From contig CALAJG010000202.1 in NCBI GenBank assembly GCA_937923375.1, positions 1 to 18,626 of the forward strand: a DNA stretch of 18,626 nt, given 5' to 3'. Positions within the stretch are counted from its first letter, which is position 1; each line of letters begins with the position of its first letter. The notes beneath the pieces are model-generated. The model worked only from the letters and a program-made list of their open reading frames with translations, was not told the origin of the DNA and made no database searches. The translations under genes and the position numbers were made by a program. Positions 1-7,326 of this stretch are shown here, one piece after another. The stretch is from an uncultured Leucothrix sp. Lineage in GTDB: Bacteria > Pseudomonadota > Gammaproteobacteria > Thiotrichales > Thiotrichaceae.

Positions 1-108
1 TACAACGACATGCTGTGTGAAAGTTCCTTGATCAATTCGGTCATTAATAACTTTGACCGTTTCTTTCATCGTCAGTGTATCCATTTTACTTCCGAGAAAT
101 TTTATCAT
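1..108 (-). CDS. WecG/TagA/CpsF-type glycosyltransferase, N-terminal fragment (cut by window edge)
   Basis: A 36-codon open frame begins with ATG at 106-108 and runs off the left edge without a stop. The end reads LTMKETVKVINDRIDQG followed by TFTQHVVV. This pattern (a 'D-x-LTMxETV' segment, an amphipathic helix, then 'TQHVVVN') is typical of the first residues of WecG/TagA/CpsF transferases, which add N-acetylmannosaminuronate or N-acetylmannosamine to lipid-linked intermediates of surface polysaccharides at the inner membrane. A GAGGT ribosome binding site lies 7 bases upstream of the ATG. A second in-frame ATG at codon 9 is possible but has no better ribosome site. Only the N-terminus is visible, so the catalytic region cannot be checked. 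The frame, ribosome site and family pattern are seen; the family call rests on recollection of the motif. Confidence 0.55.
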   Translation of the reverse strand, partial: MIKFLGSKMDTLTMKETVKVINDRIDQGTFTQHVVV

Positions 109-474
109 TGTGTCTACCTCATCCTTGAGAATGGATTTAGAGTTATGCTGATAATCATGCCTTCTTGGCTGAATCAGTATAAGATTCTCAATGGCTGTGG
201 TAATTTAAGAAACCCCTTACGCAGCAAACTTCCTGATAGGCGGTTATTCAGAGAAAAGCTGGCTATTTCCATAGTCAGTCAGGGGGGCTACCTATTTCGT
301 TTAAGGCCAGATGAAGCAATGTTCGAGAAAAACATAGGAATAGAGGCAACCAGCATCACGTTAATCAGGGCTGCATAAACTACTATTAAATTATTCTGCT
401 TCATCAGAATGCCTGCAGTTAGACAAACGGTAAGATTACCACGTGCTTAGTCTAGATTCCTGAAAGCGCTTTTG
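109..474. other. Intergenic gap between alr 3' end and glycosyltransferase start
   Basis: These 366 bases hold no gene that I can support. They should contain the promoter of the leftward glycosyltransferase gene and the end of the alr transcript, but no good -35/-10 pair was found. A small dyad at 393-398/405-410 (ATTCTG/CAGAAT, loop of 6) and the palindrome AAAGCGCTTT near 462-471 are the only structures seen. Neither has a proper T tract for alr termination. Confidence 0.5.
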
Positions 475-1560
475 TTAATTGTTACGGTTGACGTAGCGCA
501 AAGGAACCCGACGGGTCACTCCAGTAAAGAGCGTGTAAGAAATAGTATCGCAGTGATCCGCCACCTCATTAGCTTTAATATCATTACCCCAGAGCTCAAC
601 CGGTGTGCCTTCTTTTATATGAGGAAGGTCGGTCAAATCAATCGTTAGCATATCCATAGAAACTTTGCCAATGATGCGGCTTCGGTGCCCATCAATAGAA
701 ACCGGTGTGCCGTCAACGGCGTGTCGCGGATAACCATCCGCATAACCCATTGCTACAACGCCCACTCGTGTTGGTTTGTCTGTTACATAGCGTCCGGCAT
801 AGCCAATCGGTTCGCCAGCTGGTAGGTCTCTTATCGAGAAAATAGCTGAACGCAGCGACATCGCCGGCTTCAGTAACACATCTGTTTCATGACTATGGCC
901 GAGTGGTGTTGCGCCGTAGAGCATGATCCCGGGGCGGACGAATTGTTGGTGCGAATTAAAGTGGGCTAACGTACCAGCTGAATTTGCAAGCGAGCAGGGT
1001 GCTCTAATGCATTCAATGGCTTTGTTAAACCGTTCGATTTGATCGCTGGTGGCAGATATTGCTGGCTCGTCGGCTCTGGCGAAATGCGTCATCATGACTG
1101 TGTTTTTAACTTTAGCGCTGGTTTTTAGTTTTGTATAAGCTTCTAAAGCGTTTTCGGGCTCGATGCCTAATCGATGCATGCCGCTATCAATTTTCAAGAA
1201 AACATCAATCGGCTGTTTGAGTTTTGACTCCAGCAGCCAGTCGAGCTGCTGCTGAGTCGCAACGGCAATGCTAAAACGATACTCATCCACCAAAGGAAGT
1301 TCATCAGGGTCAAAAATCCCCTCCAATAACAACATGGGATTGGTGATGCCAGACTCACGAAGCTCCAATGCTTCTTCAATGCAAGCAACCCCAAAGCCAT
1401 CTGCAATTGGGGCCAGAGTTTTGCCAACTTCAACCGCGCCGTGCCCATAGCCATTGGCTTTGATGATGGCAATAGCACGAGCCTCTGGCGCAGTGGACTT
1501 AGCGACACCATAATTGTGACGAATCGCGGCTAAATCTATAATGGCGTGAGCAGGGCGCAT
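475..1560 (-). CDS. alr: Alanine racemase
   Basis: PLP-dependent, cytoplasmic interconversion of L- and D-alanine, supplying D-Ala for peptidoglycan. The 361 residues match the usual family length of about 360. The Schiff-base lysine is K34 in KANGYGHG. The catalytic tyrosine is Y254 in IGYAGRY. R209 in VRPGIMLYG, K123 in FLKIDSGMHRLG (the position carbamylated in relatives) and the SMDMLTID segment near the C-terminus are all present. The ATG at 1560 begins just before the conserved IDLAAIRHN strand. No strong ribosome site is visible before it, so translation may be coupled to ridA, which ends 19 bases upstream on the same strand. The gene is intact with no sign of transfer. The symbol alr is used because nothing (for example a neighbouring dadA) points to the catabolic paralogue dadX. 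Confidence 0.96.
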   Translation of the reverse strand: MRPAHAIIDLAAIRHNYGVAKSTAPEARAIAIIKANGYGHGAVEVGKTLAPIADGFGVACIEEALELRESGITNPMLLLEGIFDPDELPLVDEYRFSIAVATQQQLDWLLESKLKQPIDVFLKIDSGMHRLGIEPENALEAYTKLKTSAKVKNTVMMTHFARADEPAISATSDQIERFNKAIECIRAPCSLANSAGTLAHFNSHQQFVRPGIMLYGATPLGHSHETDVLLKPAMSLRSAIFSIRDLPAGEPIGYAGRYVTDKPTRVGVVAMGYADGYPRHAVDGTPVSIDGHRSRIIGKVSMDMLTIDLTDLPHIKEGTPVELWGNDIKANEVADHCDTISYTLFTGVTRRVPLRYVNRNN

Positions 1561-1579
1561 AAGCTATCAATCTGGCCGA

Positions 1580-1963
1580 TTAAACGACCATGACCCCTTC
1601 AACTTCCACTTGAACGCCTAGCGGCAATTGAGAAATACCAACTGCAGCGCGCGCTGGAAATGGCTCGTTGAAGTAGCGCACCATCACTTCATTAACCATC
1701 GAGAAATTAGCCAGATCAGTAAGGTAGATGTTAAGTTTTACGATATCCTTGAGTGATCCGCCAGCGGCTTCGGCAACAGCCTGAAGGTTCTTAAATACCT
1801 GATCAGCTTGCTCGGCAAAGTCCTGTGTTTCGACTTTCATGGTCTTTGGGTCCAGCGGTATTTGCCCGGAGATATACGTCGTATTTCCTGCGGTAACCGC
1901 CTGCGAATAAGGCCCAATTGCTGATGGTGCATTTTCTGTTGAGACGATTGTTTTTTCAGTCAT
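1580..1963 (-). CDS. ridA: RidA family 2-iminobutanoate/2-iminopropanoate deaminase
   Basis: RidA hydrolyses reactive enamines/imines such as 2-aminoacrylate, released by serine/threonine dehydratases, to keto acids and ammonia, protecting PLP enzymes. The 127-residue protein has standard family length. It carries the IGPYSQAV start segment, the ISGQIPLDP strand, R105 in PARAAV (the essential arginine of the deaminating RidA subfamily) and E120 in VEVEG. It is therefore likely an active RidA rather than one of the arginine-less YjgF subgroups. A GGGAA ribosome site precedes the ATG by about 7 bases. It lies 19 bases upstream of alr in the same direction, so the two are probably co-transcribed. 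In many proteobacteria ridA sits next to spoT; here its partner is an enzyme that RidA is known to protect. Confidence 0.95.
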   Translation of the reverse strand: MTEKTIVSTENAPSAIGPYSQAVTAGNTTYISGQIPLDPKTMKVETQDFAEQADQVFKNLQAVAEAAGGSLKDIVKLNIYLTDLANFSMVNEVMVRYFNEPFPARAAVGISQLPLGVQVEVEGVMVV

Positions 1964-2050
1964 TGCCGATTCCCAGAATGAGTAAATAGAGCGTCGAGCA
2001 TAAACCAGTCGTTTCTGTTAATGCAACGCGGATACGCTCAATTTGTGGGT

Positions 2051-3379
2051 TCAGTTTTGACTATCTGCTGGTGCCAGCTCTTCCTTTAATTCTTCAGCCA
2101 GATCCTCAAAGCTTGCCTGCACTTCTTCTGGCTCTTCCTGATAGGCTTCCTCACGAGCTTCCTCTTCAACATCCAGGTTAAGTGAGGCACTCAGTGGAGT
2201 GGGTGCCATTATCACGAAATCACCCAGATCATCTTCTTGCAATGCATCACGTTGGCGGCTGCGCCAGAGTGTGTAGATAACGACGGCCATCATGGTTGAC
2301 GCGATCGTGCCGTAAAAGGCTGCAGAACCTAAATATTTCATGCTGGTTGCAGCTATCGGTGAGCCGATGGTAGCCCCAGCGGCATTAATAAATACCAAGG
2401 TGCCACTGGCAGCGACCATTTGTTTAGGTGACAAATAGTCGTTTACGTGAGCGCTACATAAGGCATAGAGCGGCATAATCATGCCGCCGATGAGTACGGC
2501 AAACACATAAAACATGAGCCCTGTCGATTCAAAAAATGCTGCGTAGTAACCTAGGATCGCGCCAAACATGCAGGTGTTTAGAATAACGTGACGTCGTCCA
2601 AATCGATCGGACAGCCATCCCAGAGGATACTGACTTATGAAGCCACCTAAAATCACGGCACTCATGAAGAAAGAGATTTCCTTGACACTTAGCCCTAAAT
2701 TAGTTGTGTACACCGCTCCCATTCCAAAAAATGCACCCATGCTGATACCCGAAGCAAACATGCCGAATACGCCTAGCGGAGATACTTTAAATAGGTGAAG
2801 GATGCTGGCCGACTCTGGCGTGTCAAAGGTCGGTGCGCGAGTCGCTGATATGAGCAAGGGTACAACGGCTAAGCTGACTAATAACGAGGTTAAAACAAAC
2901 AGCTCGATCTGCTCAGGTGGCGCGATATTAAGTAGGAACTGACCGCCCGCCATGCTGCCAAGGGATGTAATCATATAAATGCTAAGCATTTGTCCGCGGG
3001 TGTCATTATCTGAAGCGTCGTTTAGCCAGCTTTCGGTAACGATATACAGCCCTGCATAGGCAAAGCCGGTGACCAGTCGCATGGTCCACCAAAAGAATGG
3101 GTCTACCCAAATGCCCTGAATCAGTATCGATACGGATGCAACCGAGGCTAGTGCACCAAATACACGCACGTGGCCGACCCTTTCGATCATGCGGGGTACG
3201 TAATAACAACCGATAATTAAACCAATGAAATAACCGGACATGACTAGTCCAGTGACGCTGGTATCGAAGCCTTCCATGGTGGCGCGGATCCCTAATAGGG
3301 TACCTTGCAAGCCGTTTCCAAGCATGATCAGACTGAGACCCAAAAACAGGGGCCAGGTGCTTGTCATTATTTTTAGCAT
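2051..3379 (-). CDS. MFS transporter, YcaD-like
   Basis: A 442-residue major facilitator superfamily protein of the inner membrane with about 12 hydrophobic segments in residues 8-385. The cytoplasmic signature GWLSDRFGRR lies near residue 255. The N-terminal half contains YVPRMIERVGHVRVFG between early helices, in the position of the first motif A loop, and TESWLNDASDNDTRGQ after helix 4, as in YcaD-type putative transporters. After the last helix there is an unusually long acidic, glutamate-rich tail (about residues 395-442). The substrate cannot be told from sequence. The ATG at 3379 has AAGGA 8 bases upstream; ATG at codon 5 is an alternative. It lies 70 bases after the App1-like gene and 87 bases before ridA, all in one direction, so it may share their transcript, though a functional link is not evident. 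Confidence 0.85.
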   Translation of the reverse strand: MLKIMTSTWPLFLGLSLIMLGNGLQGTLLGIRATMEGFDTSVTGLVMSGYFIGLIIGCYYVPRMIERVGHVRVFGALASVASVSILIQGIWVDPFFWWTMRLVTGFAYAGLYIVTESWLNDASDNDTRGQMLSIYMITSLGSMAGGQFLLNIAPPEQIELFVLTSLLVSLAVVPLLISATRAPTFDTPESASILHLFKVSPLGVFGMFASGISMGAFFGMGAVYTTNLGLSVKEISFFMSAVILGGFISQYPLGWLSDRFGRRHVILNTCMFGAILGYYAAFFESTGLMFYVFAVLIGGMIMPLYALCSAHVNDYLSPKQMVAASGTLVFINAAGATIGSPIAATSMKYLGSAAFYGTIASTMMAVVIYTLWRSRQRDALQEDDLGDFVIMAPTPLSASLNLDVEEEAREEAYQEEPEEVQASFEDLAEELKEELAPADSQN

Positions 3380-3449
3380 TATTGGAATCCTTTGACGAGG
3401 CAGCGAGTGTTTACTCCATTGCCTTATCGCGGAATTCTACGGCCAAATA

Positions 3450-4523
3450 CTAGGGTAAATCTATTAAAGAATGTGATGGCTCAGCAAAAACTTTCCACTT
3501 GTCTTTTGGTACGTCGGCAAACACTTCAGTGAAGCGTGTGTGGTGCAAGTTTGAGCCGTCAACGGCACGGATCAAAATTTGCTTTATGTTGTGTGGAAAT
3601 TCGCGATAAATCCGTGCGTAAACCTCTGGGTCTTTCTCACCTGAATCACCAATTAAAATAAACTGATGTTCGGGATAGCGATCGACGATATTCATCGCTT
3701 TAGTAATTTTATAGACCTCAGATGACATGAAAAACTTAAAGAAGCTGCGATTGCTGGGGTTGAAGTTTCTGAGGTGGACGGCACCCTTGGGGTAATAGTC
3801 GTTTAGCAGTGGCTCCAGCATAGGGTGCATCTGCCAAGGTGAAGAGGATAAATACTGGAAATAAGCCCCTTTATTGGCAAGCCACTGATAAAAAGCAGGC
3901 ATACCCTTGGTCGCGGTATATTCTTTAAGAAAAGTGTTTTGTACCAGCTTCTTTTTATCCAGCACATGGCTAAATTTTATTGTGTCATCGATATCCGAAA
4001 TAACGGTCAGGCCCTGTCTGGGAATCAGCTGTGACTGCGCGTGAAACTGGCGGGTATCTCCTTCGGGCATAACCACCGGGATATCAATCCACTGTCCTGC
4101 CTCAGTGCTTTGATAAGGTATATTAAAATGGGAGTGGCCATCCAAGCCCGTTCTGGGGGATTTGTAGTTTTCTTCGTCTAATTGCATTTCGATGCGCTTA
4201 TTGCTTTCGTTATCTACCAAAAACCATTTAATGCGCTCCTGAAATACCGGTAGGCGTGCTTGTTCTTCCGTGATGTCCATAAACTCTAGAAGCTCAGCGA
4301 CGGCTTTCACGCTGAGTAACCGCATCAAGCTGGTCTGGTCAAGCTCGTAAAACCAAGCGTGCACTGGCACCTCCCAATCGCCATTCTGCAGTTGCCTTCC
4401 AGCCGTTGGGAAAAAGCGCAGTTCCTCATCCATTTTCAACGGCGAGCCATGCTTTAGCCAGATCGGCGCTAGGCGCATCCAGTTTTTTAGATTGACCAGT
4501 TTTTCGCTAATGGGGGTGCTCAT
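3450..4523 (-). CDS. App1-like phosphatidate phosphatase domain protein (DUF2183)
   Basis: The C-terminal half matches the conserved domain of yeast App1, a Mg-dependent phosphatidate phosphatase of the HAD type. The nucleophile motif DIDDT (residues 177-181 from this start) opens the domain, followed by a conserved SSSPWQ segment, RNFNPSNRSFFKF, and IGDSGEKDPE as the acidic HAD motif. The first 150 residues are less conserved and probably form a beta-rich N-terminal domain. There is no signal peptide or clear membrane span, so it is probably cytoplasmic. I place the start at ATG 4523, 9 bases after GGATGAG; a TTG at 4544 would add seven residues and has AGAGG only 3 bases before it. It follows yjbQ by 27 bases (6 from the TTG) and is likely co-transcribed. 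Bacterial substrates of this family are poorly defined; lipid phosphate is an inference from the eukaryotic member. Confidence 0.82.
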   Translation of the reverse strand: MSTPISEKLVNLKNWMRLAPIWLKHGSPLKMDEELRFFPTAGRQLQNGDWEVPVHAWFYELDQTSLMRLLSVKAVAELLEFMDITEEQARLPVFQERIKWFLVDNESNKRIEMQLDEENYKSPRTGLDGHSHFNIPYQSTEAGQWIDIPVVMPEGDTRQFHAQSQLIPRQGLTVISDIDDTIKFSHVLDKKKLVQNTFLKEYTATKGMPAFYQWLANKGAYFQYLSSSPWQMHPMLEPLLNDYYPKGAVHLRNFNPSNRSFFKFFMSSEVYKITKAMNIVDRYPEHQFILIGDSGEKDPEVYARIYREFPHNIKQILIRAVDGSNLHHTRFTEVFADVPKDKWKVFAEPSHSLIDLP

Positions 4524-4550
4524 TCGACTATACTCATCCAGCAAATGCCT

Positions 4551-4997
4551 CTAGGTAGTACCGTTTAACGTTAAGATAAGGGTGCGGCTGCCGCCGTGGT
4601 TACGGTGCTCGCAAAGGTAGATGCCTTGCCACGTTCCTAAGTTAAGTCGACCGTTGCTCACTGGAATCGTCAGGCTGCTTCCGATGATACAGTTTTTGAT
4701 GTGCGCAGGCATGTCATCGCTGCCTTCATAATCATGTCGATAGTAGGGTGCATCTTCCGGTACGTAGCGATTGAAATGGCTTTCCAGGTCATTGCGCACC
4801 GTGGAGTCGGCATTTTCACCAATGCTGATGGAAGCGGAAGTATGCTGGATAAAAACGTGTAATGTCCCGATTTCCAGCGTTGTTAGTTCGGGTAGCTCGT
4901 TAAGTATTTCGCGAGTGACAAGATGGAATCCGCGCGCTTGCGCTTTTAGCCTGATGGTTTTTTGTGTCCAGAGAGTGTGCTTGTCATTTTGATTCAT
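4551..4997 (-). CDS. yjbQ: YjbQ family protein (UPF0047)
   Basis: A 148-residue single-domain cytoplasmic protein of the UPF0047/YjbQ family. The family hallmarks are present: QHTSASISIGENAD (residues 51-64), HDYEGSDDMPAHIK (88-101), then SNGRLNLGTWQGIYLCEHRNHGGSR with E130, H131 and R132. These histidines and acidic residues line the presumed active site. Some members have thiamine-phosphate synthase side activity when overproduced, but the physiological role is unsettled, so I make no firm functional claim. The ATG at 4997 has AGG about 10 bases upstream. It is the first gene of the leftward group and is divergent from the NUDIX gene across a 150-base region. Confidence 0.9.
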   Translation of the reverse strand: MNQNDKHTLWTQKTIRLKAQARGFHLVTREILNELPELTTLEIGTLHVFIQHTSASISIGENADSTVRNDLESHFNRYVPEDAPYYRHDYEGSDDMPAHIKNCIIGSSLTIPVSNGRLNLGTWQGIYLCEHRNHGGSRTLILTLNGTT

Positions 4998-5063
4998 TGC
5001 TGAAAGACCTGCTTGATTGTTAGCGCTATGGTCTCATATTTGAATAGTGGGTTGATAGGCTTG

Positions 5064-5072
5064 TGGTATAAT
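5064..5072 (+). promoter_or_regulatory. Extended -10 promoter of the NUDIX operon
   Basis: TGGTATAAT is a perfect TGn + TATAAT extended -10 element. No good -35 hexamer lies 16-18 bases upstream, as expected for this promoter class. The predicted transcript start is near 5079, giving a leader of about 70 bases that includes a small dyad (TCTCA/TGAGA at 5089-5093/5099-5103). It points at the NUDIX gene. Confidence 0.6.
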
Positions 5073-5147
5073 CTCGTCTGGTAATTGGTCTCAGCAATTG
5101 AGATAAATTAATTAGAATAAATTTGGTCTTAATGGCGAGGAAAGCGC

Positions 5148-5681
5148 ATGAATTTTTGCAGTGAATGTGGTCACACGGTTACCCGAAAAATCCCAGAGGG
5201 TGACGATCACCTGCGTCATGTCTGTGACAACTGCGAAACTATTCACTACCACAATCCCAAAATCATCGGCGGTAGCCTGCCGGTTAGTGGGGACAGAGTA
5301 CTGCTCTGCAAGCGCGCTATTGAGCCCCGCTATGGTAAATGGACGCTGCCCGCAGGATTCATGGAAAACGATGAAACCTTAGCTGAAGGTTCAGCTCGTG
5401 AAACACGGGAAGAAGCTTTAGCCGAAGTCGAGAACCTTCAGCTATACACCGTCATTAGCGTTCCAAGTGTCAACCAAGTGCATGTATTGATGCTAGGTGA
5501 CTTGGTCGATGATAAATTTGCGGCTGGAACCGAAAGCCTTGAGGTTGCATTGTTCAAAGAGGAAGAAATTCCCTGGAATGAGATTGCATTTCGCGCAGTT
5601 CATATGACGCTTAAAAAATACTTTGAAGATCGAAAAACGGGTATTTTCCCAGTACATAATCTAGAGATTGAACGTTGGTAA
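5148..5681 (+). CDS. NUDIX hydrolase with N-terminal zinc ribbon
   Basis: Cytoplasmic Mg-dependent hydrolase of a nucleoside diphosphate linked to another moiety; the exact substrate is unknown. Residues 4-29 form a zinc ribbon with two CxxC knuckles (C4/C7 and C26/C29). The NUDIX box starts at G70 and reads G-x5-E76-x7-R84-E85-x2-E88-E89, with alanine in place of the usual glycine just after EE. The arrangement resembles zinc-ribbon NUDIX proteins of the ADP-ribose/NADH pyrophosphatase type (COG1051). The 177 residues are a typical length. A strong ribosome site GAGGAAA lies 6 bases before the ATG. The next gene begins 21 bases after the stop, so this is the first gene of a three-gene unit. 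Confidence 0.9.
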   Translation: MNFCSECGHTVTRKIPEGDDHLRHVCDNCETIHYHNPKIIGGSLPVSGDRVLLCKRAIEPRYGKWTLPAGFMENDETLAEGSARETREEALAEVENLQLYTVISVPSVNQVHVLMLGDLVDDKFAAGTESLEVALFKEEEIPWNEIAFRAVHMTLKKYFEDRKTGIFPVHNLEIERW

Positions 5682-5702
5682 GTAGAGGTATAGAGCCAAG
5701 CC

Positions 5703-6260
5703 ATGATTAGACTCACGATATTTTTTGCAACGATGATTGGCATCATAATTCTGCTGATCATAGCCTATGTGATTTACCGCAAAATACGTCGGAGTGTTAG
5801 CGTAGCCTGGGAGAAAAGTGCCGAAGTTGTTACCGATAGCCAAGCGCGCTGGAAGCAGCGAGAAGCGCTCAAGCAGCAGCCTGATTTTATTCAGAAAGCG
5901 CATCAACAGTCTGAACAAATAGAAAAGGATACCGCTGAATTGTCACCAGAATGGCAGGCCTTGTTAGCCCCGCTTAATGCATCAATGACGCATATTTTGG
6001 ACATTAGCCTTGGTGACGCTAAACGTGCCGATAAAGTTCGTACTTTTTACAATACGAGCTTGCCAGCGTATGCTACGTATGTAGCAAAGCTGAAAACTGA
6101 TCATTTGCATATAGATGCAGCAGAAAAGCAAAAAGCAGTCGATAATCTAGGGGTTTTTAAAGCAGATTTCGAACGATATGACAGTAGTATTCAGCAAGCA
6201 CGGCGCTTTGATTTCGATGTCTTAATGGACGTGATCAAAGTCCGTTTGAAAAATCGTTAA
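5703..6260 (+). CDS. Membrane-anchored protein of unknown function (weakly XpaC-like)
   Basis: I do not recognise this protein with confidence. It has 185 residues. Residues 3-25 form one hydrophobic membrane helix, followed at once by YRKIRR, which by the positive-inside rule puts the rest in the cytoplasm. The soluble part is helical, rich in K, E and Q, with probable coiled-coil around residues 45-80. A segment near residues 105-130 (RTFYNTSLPAYATYVAKL) recalls the 'R-x-F-x-N-Y-x-L-P' pattern of XpaC/5-bromo-4-chloroindolyl-phosphate-hydrolysis proteins, but the likeness is slight. It sits 21 bases after the NUDIX gene and 12 bases before the SRPBCC gene, in one operon. The closeness to another single-pass protein suggests the two act together at the inner membrane, which is inference. 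Confidence 0.65.
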   Translation: MIRLTIFFATMIGIIILLIIAYVIYRKIRRSVSVAWEKSAEVVTDSQARWKQREALKQQPDFIQKAHQQSEQIEKDTAELSPEWQALLAPLNASMTHILDISLGDAKRADKVRTFYNTSLPAYATYVAKLKTDHLHIDAAEKQKAVDNLGVFKADFERYDSSIQQARRFDFDVLMDVIKVRLKNR

Positions 6261-6272
6261 TGGAGAAATGCT

Positions 6273-7271
6273 ATGAGTATTGTGTTCTTGATTATTGGTT
6301 TAATTATTCTTGGGGGCTTAATCTGGTTAGCGACACAGCCGGCTGACTATGAGGTTATTCGTTCTCGTGTAATAAAAGCCAGCCCGGGCGCAGTTTATGC
6401 ACAGGTAGTAGACTTAAAGCACTGGGGTGACTGGAGTCCCTGGCTTATGCACGAGCCAGACTCTTTGATTGAGTACGGCTCTACGACATCCGAGCCTGAT
6501 GGCTGGTACAGTTGGTCCGGGGATCATATCGGTGCCGGAAAAATGCGCCATGTCAGTATGGTGGAGAATGAGTCCATTGAGCAAGCGCTAGAGTTTTACA
6601 AGCCGATGAAGTCGAAGTCCGACGTTTACTGGCGCTTCAGTCCCGTTGCTGAAGGAACCGAAGTGACGTGGGGTATGCGCGGTAAAATGCCGTTCTTGTT
6701 CCGTTGGATGAGCCGTATGATGGATGGCTGGGTTGGCAAGGATTACGAAATTGGTTTAGCTAAACTTGCAATGCAGAGTGGCGACAATAGTGATCCATTT
6801 GAAATTGGCTTTTCAGGCGTCATCGAAAGTCAGGAAGTGAGTTATATTGCGAGTCACTTTGCCGGCTCTATAGACAATCTACAGACGGTAATGAGCGAGT
6901 CTTTTCCAAAGGTACTGCAGGCAGTTGCAGACAATGACTTAGAAATGAACGGCCCTGCATTTACCCTCTACCACGATTTTGATCAGAAAAAGCATCAAGT
7001 TATCTGCGATATGGCGGTTCCGGTAACAGCCATAAAAGAGGTTGACGGCTTTACAACCGGAACATTGCCCATGCAAGTCTACCTGCGTACTGAATTAGCG
7101 GGTGACTATAAGCATTTGGAAATGGCTTGGCACAGCGCATTTAGCCATGCCCGTATGTTTAAGCACAAAATAAAAATGGGCAAGCCGATGGTTGAGACCT
7201 ATGTATCCGATGTTCGTGAAAACCAAGGATTAGATCTCAAGACTACTATCGATATTCCGCTGAAATCCTGA
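6273..7271 (+). CDS. Membrane-anchored SRPBCC + GyrI-like (effector-binding) domain protein
   Basis: A 332-residue protein with one N-terminal membrane helix (residues 2-20). Residues about 25-165 look like an SRPBCC/polyketide-cyclase-like hydrophobic pocket domain: the VIKASPGAVYAQVVDLKHWGDWSPW start is characteristic, and the strand GTEVTWGMRGKMPF fits its C-terminal part. Residues about 175-330 resemble the GyrI-like/AraC effector-binding fold, with repeated beta-alpha halves and a YVSD-x-RENQ-like end. Both folds bind small hydrophobic ligands, so a ligand-binding or lipid-related role is possible; no enzyme activity can be claimed. The ATG has GGAGAA 6 bases before it and follows the preceding gene by only 12 bases. 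pyrC starts 55 bases later but has its own promoter. Confidence 0.82.
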   Translation: MSIVFLIIGLIILGGLIWLATQPADYEVIRSRVIKASPGAVYAQVVDLKHWGDWSPWLMHEPDSLIEYGSTTSEPDGWYSWSGDHIGAGKMRHVSMVENESIEQALEFYKPMKSKSDVYWRFSPVAEGTEVTWGMRGKMPFLFRWMSRMMDGWVGKDYEIGLAKLAMQSGDNSDPFEIGFSGVIESQEVSYIASHFAGSIDNLQTVMSESFPKVLQAVADNDLEMNGPAFTLYHDFDQKKHQVICDMAVPVTAIKEVDGFTTGTLPMQVYLRTELAGDYKHLEMAWHSAFSHARMFKHKIKMGKPMVETYVSDVRENQGLDLKTTIDIPLKS

Positions 7272-7280
7272 TCGGTTAAG

Positions 7281-7298
7281 TGCTATGATGCGGCTCAA
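7281..7298 (+). promoter_or_regulatory. pyrC promoter with pyrBI-like initiation region
   Basis: TGCTATGAT (7281-7289) is an extended -10 element (TGn + TATGAT). No convincing -35 exists. Seven bases after the -10 the sequence reads AATTTTA (7297-7303), so the expected start falls at C7296-A7298. From memory, E. coli pyrBI has TATAAT, seven bases, then AATTTG, where slippage on the T run under high UTP lowers expression. The placement here is the same. Confidence 0.55.
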
Positions 7299-7311
7299 TT
7301 TTATTGGGCCG
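7291..7311 (+). other. Hairpin just upstream of the pyrC ribosome site
   Basis: CGGCTCAA (7291-7298) can pair with TTGGGCCG (7304-7311), an 8-bp stem with one G-U pair and a 5-base loop. It ends 3 bases before the GGGGG ribosome site (7315-7319). Transcripts starting at about 7297 would lack the left arm, so only read-through RNA from the upstream operon could form it. Confidence 0.45.
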
Positions 7312-7326
7312 TATGGGGGTTAGCAC

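Noticed and set aside
10..378. 122-codon open frame on the plus strand
   Set aside because: It overlaps the start of the minus-strand glycosyltransferase, which has a ribosome site and family-like residues. The plus product shows no domain or ribosome site.
393..410. Small hairpin as terminator of alr
   Set aside because: Six pairs only, AT-rich, and no T tract in the leftward direction.
1964..2050. Promoter for ridA (TTGCAT, 18 bases, TATGCT on the minus strand)
   Set aside because: The -35 matches only three of six consensus bases; it is possible but too weak to list as a feature.
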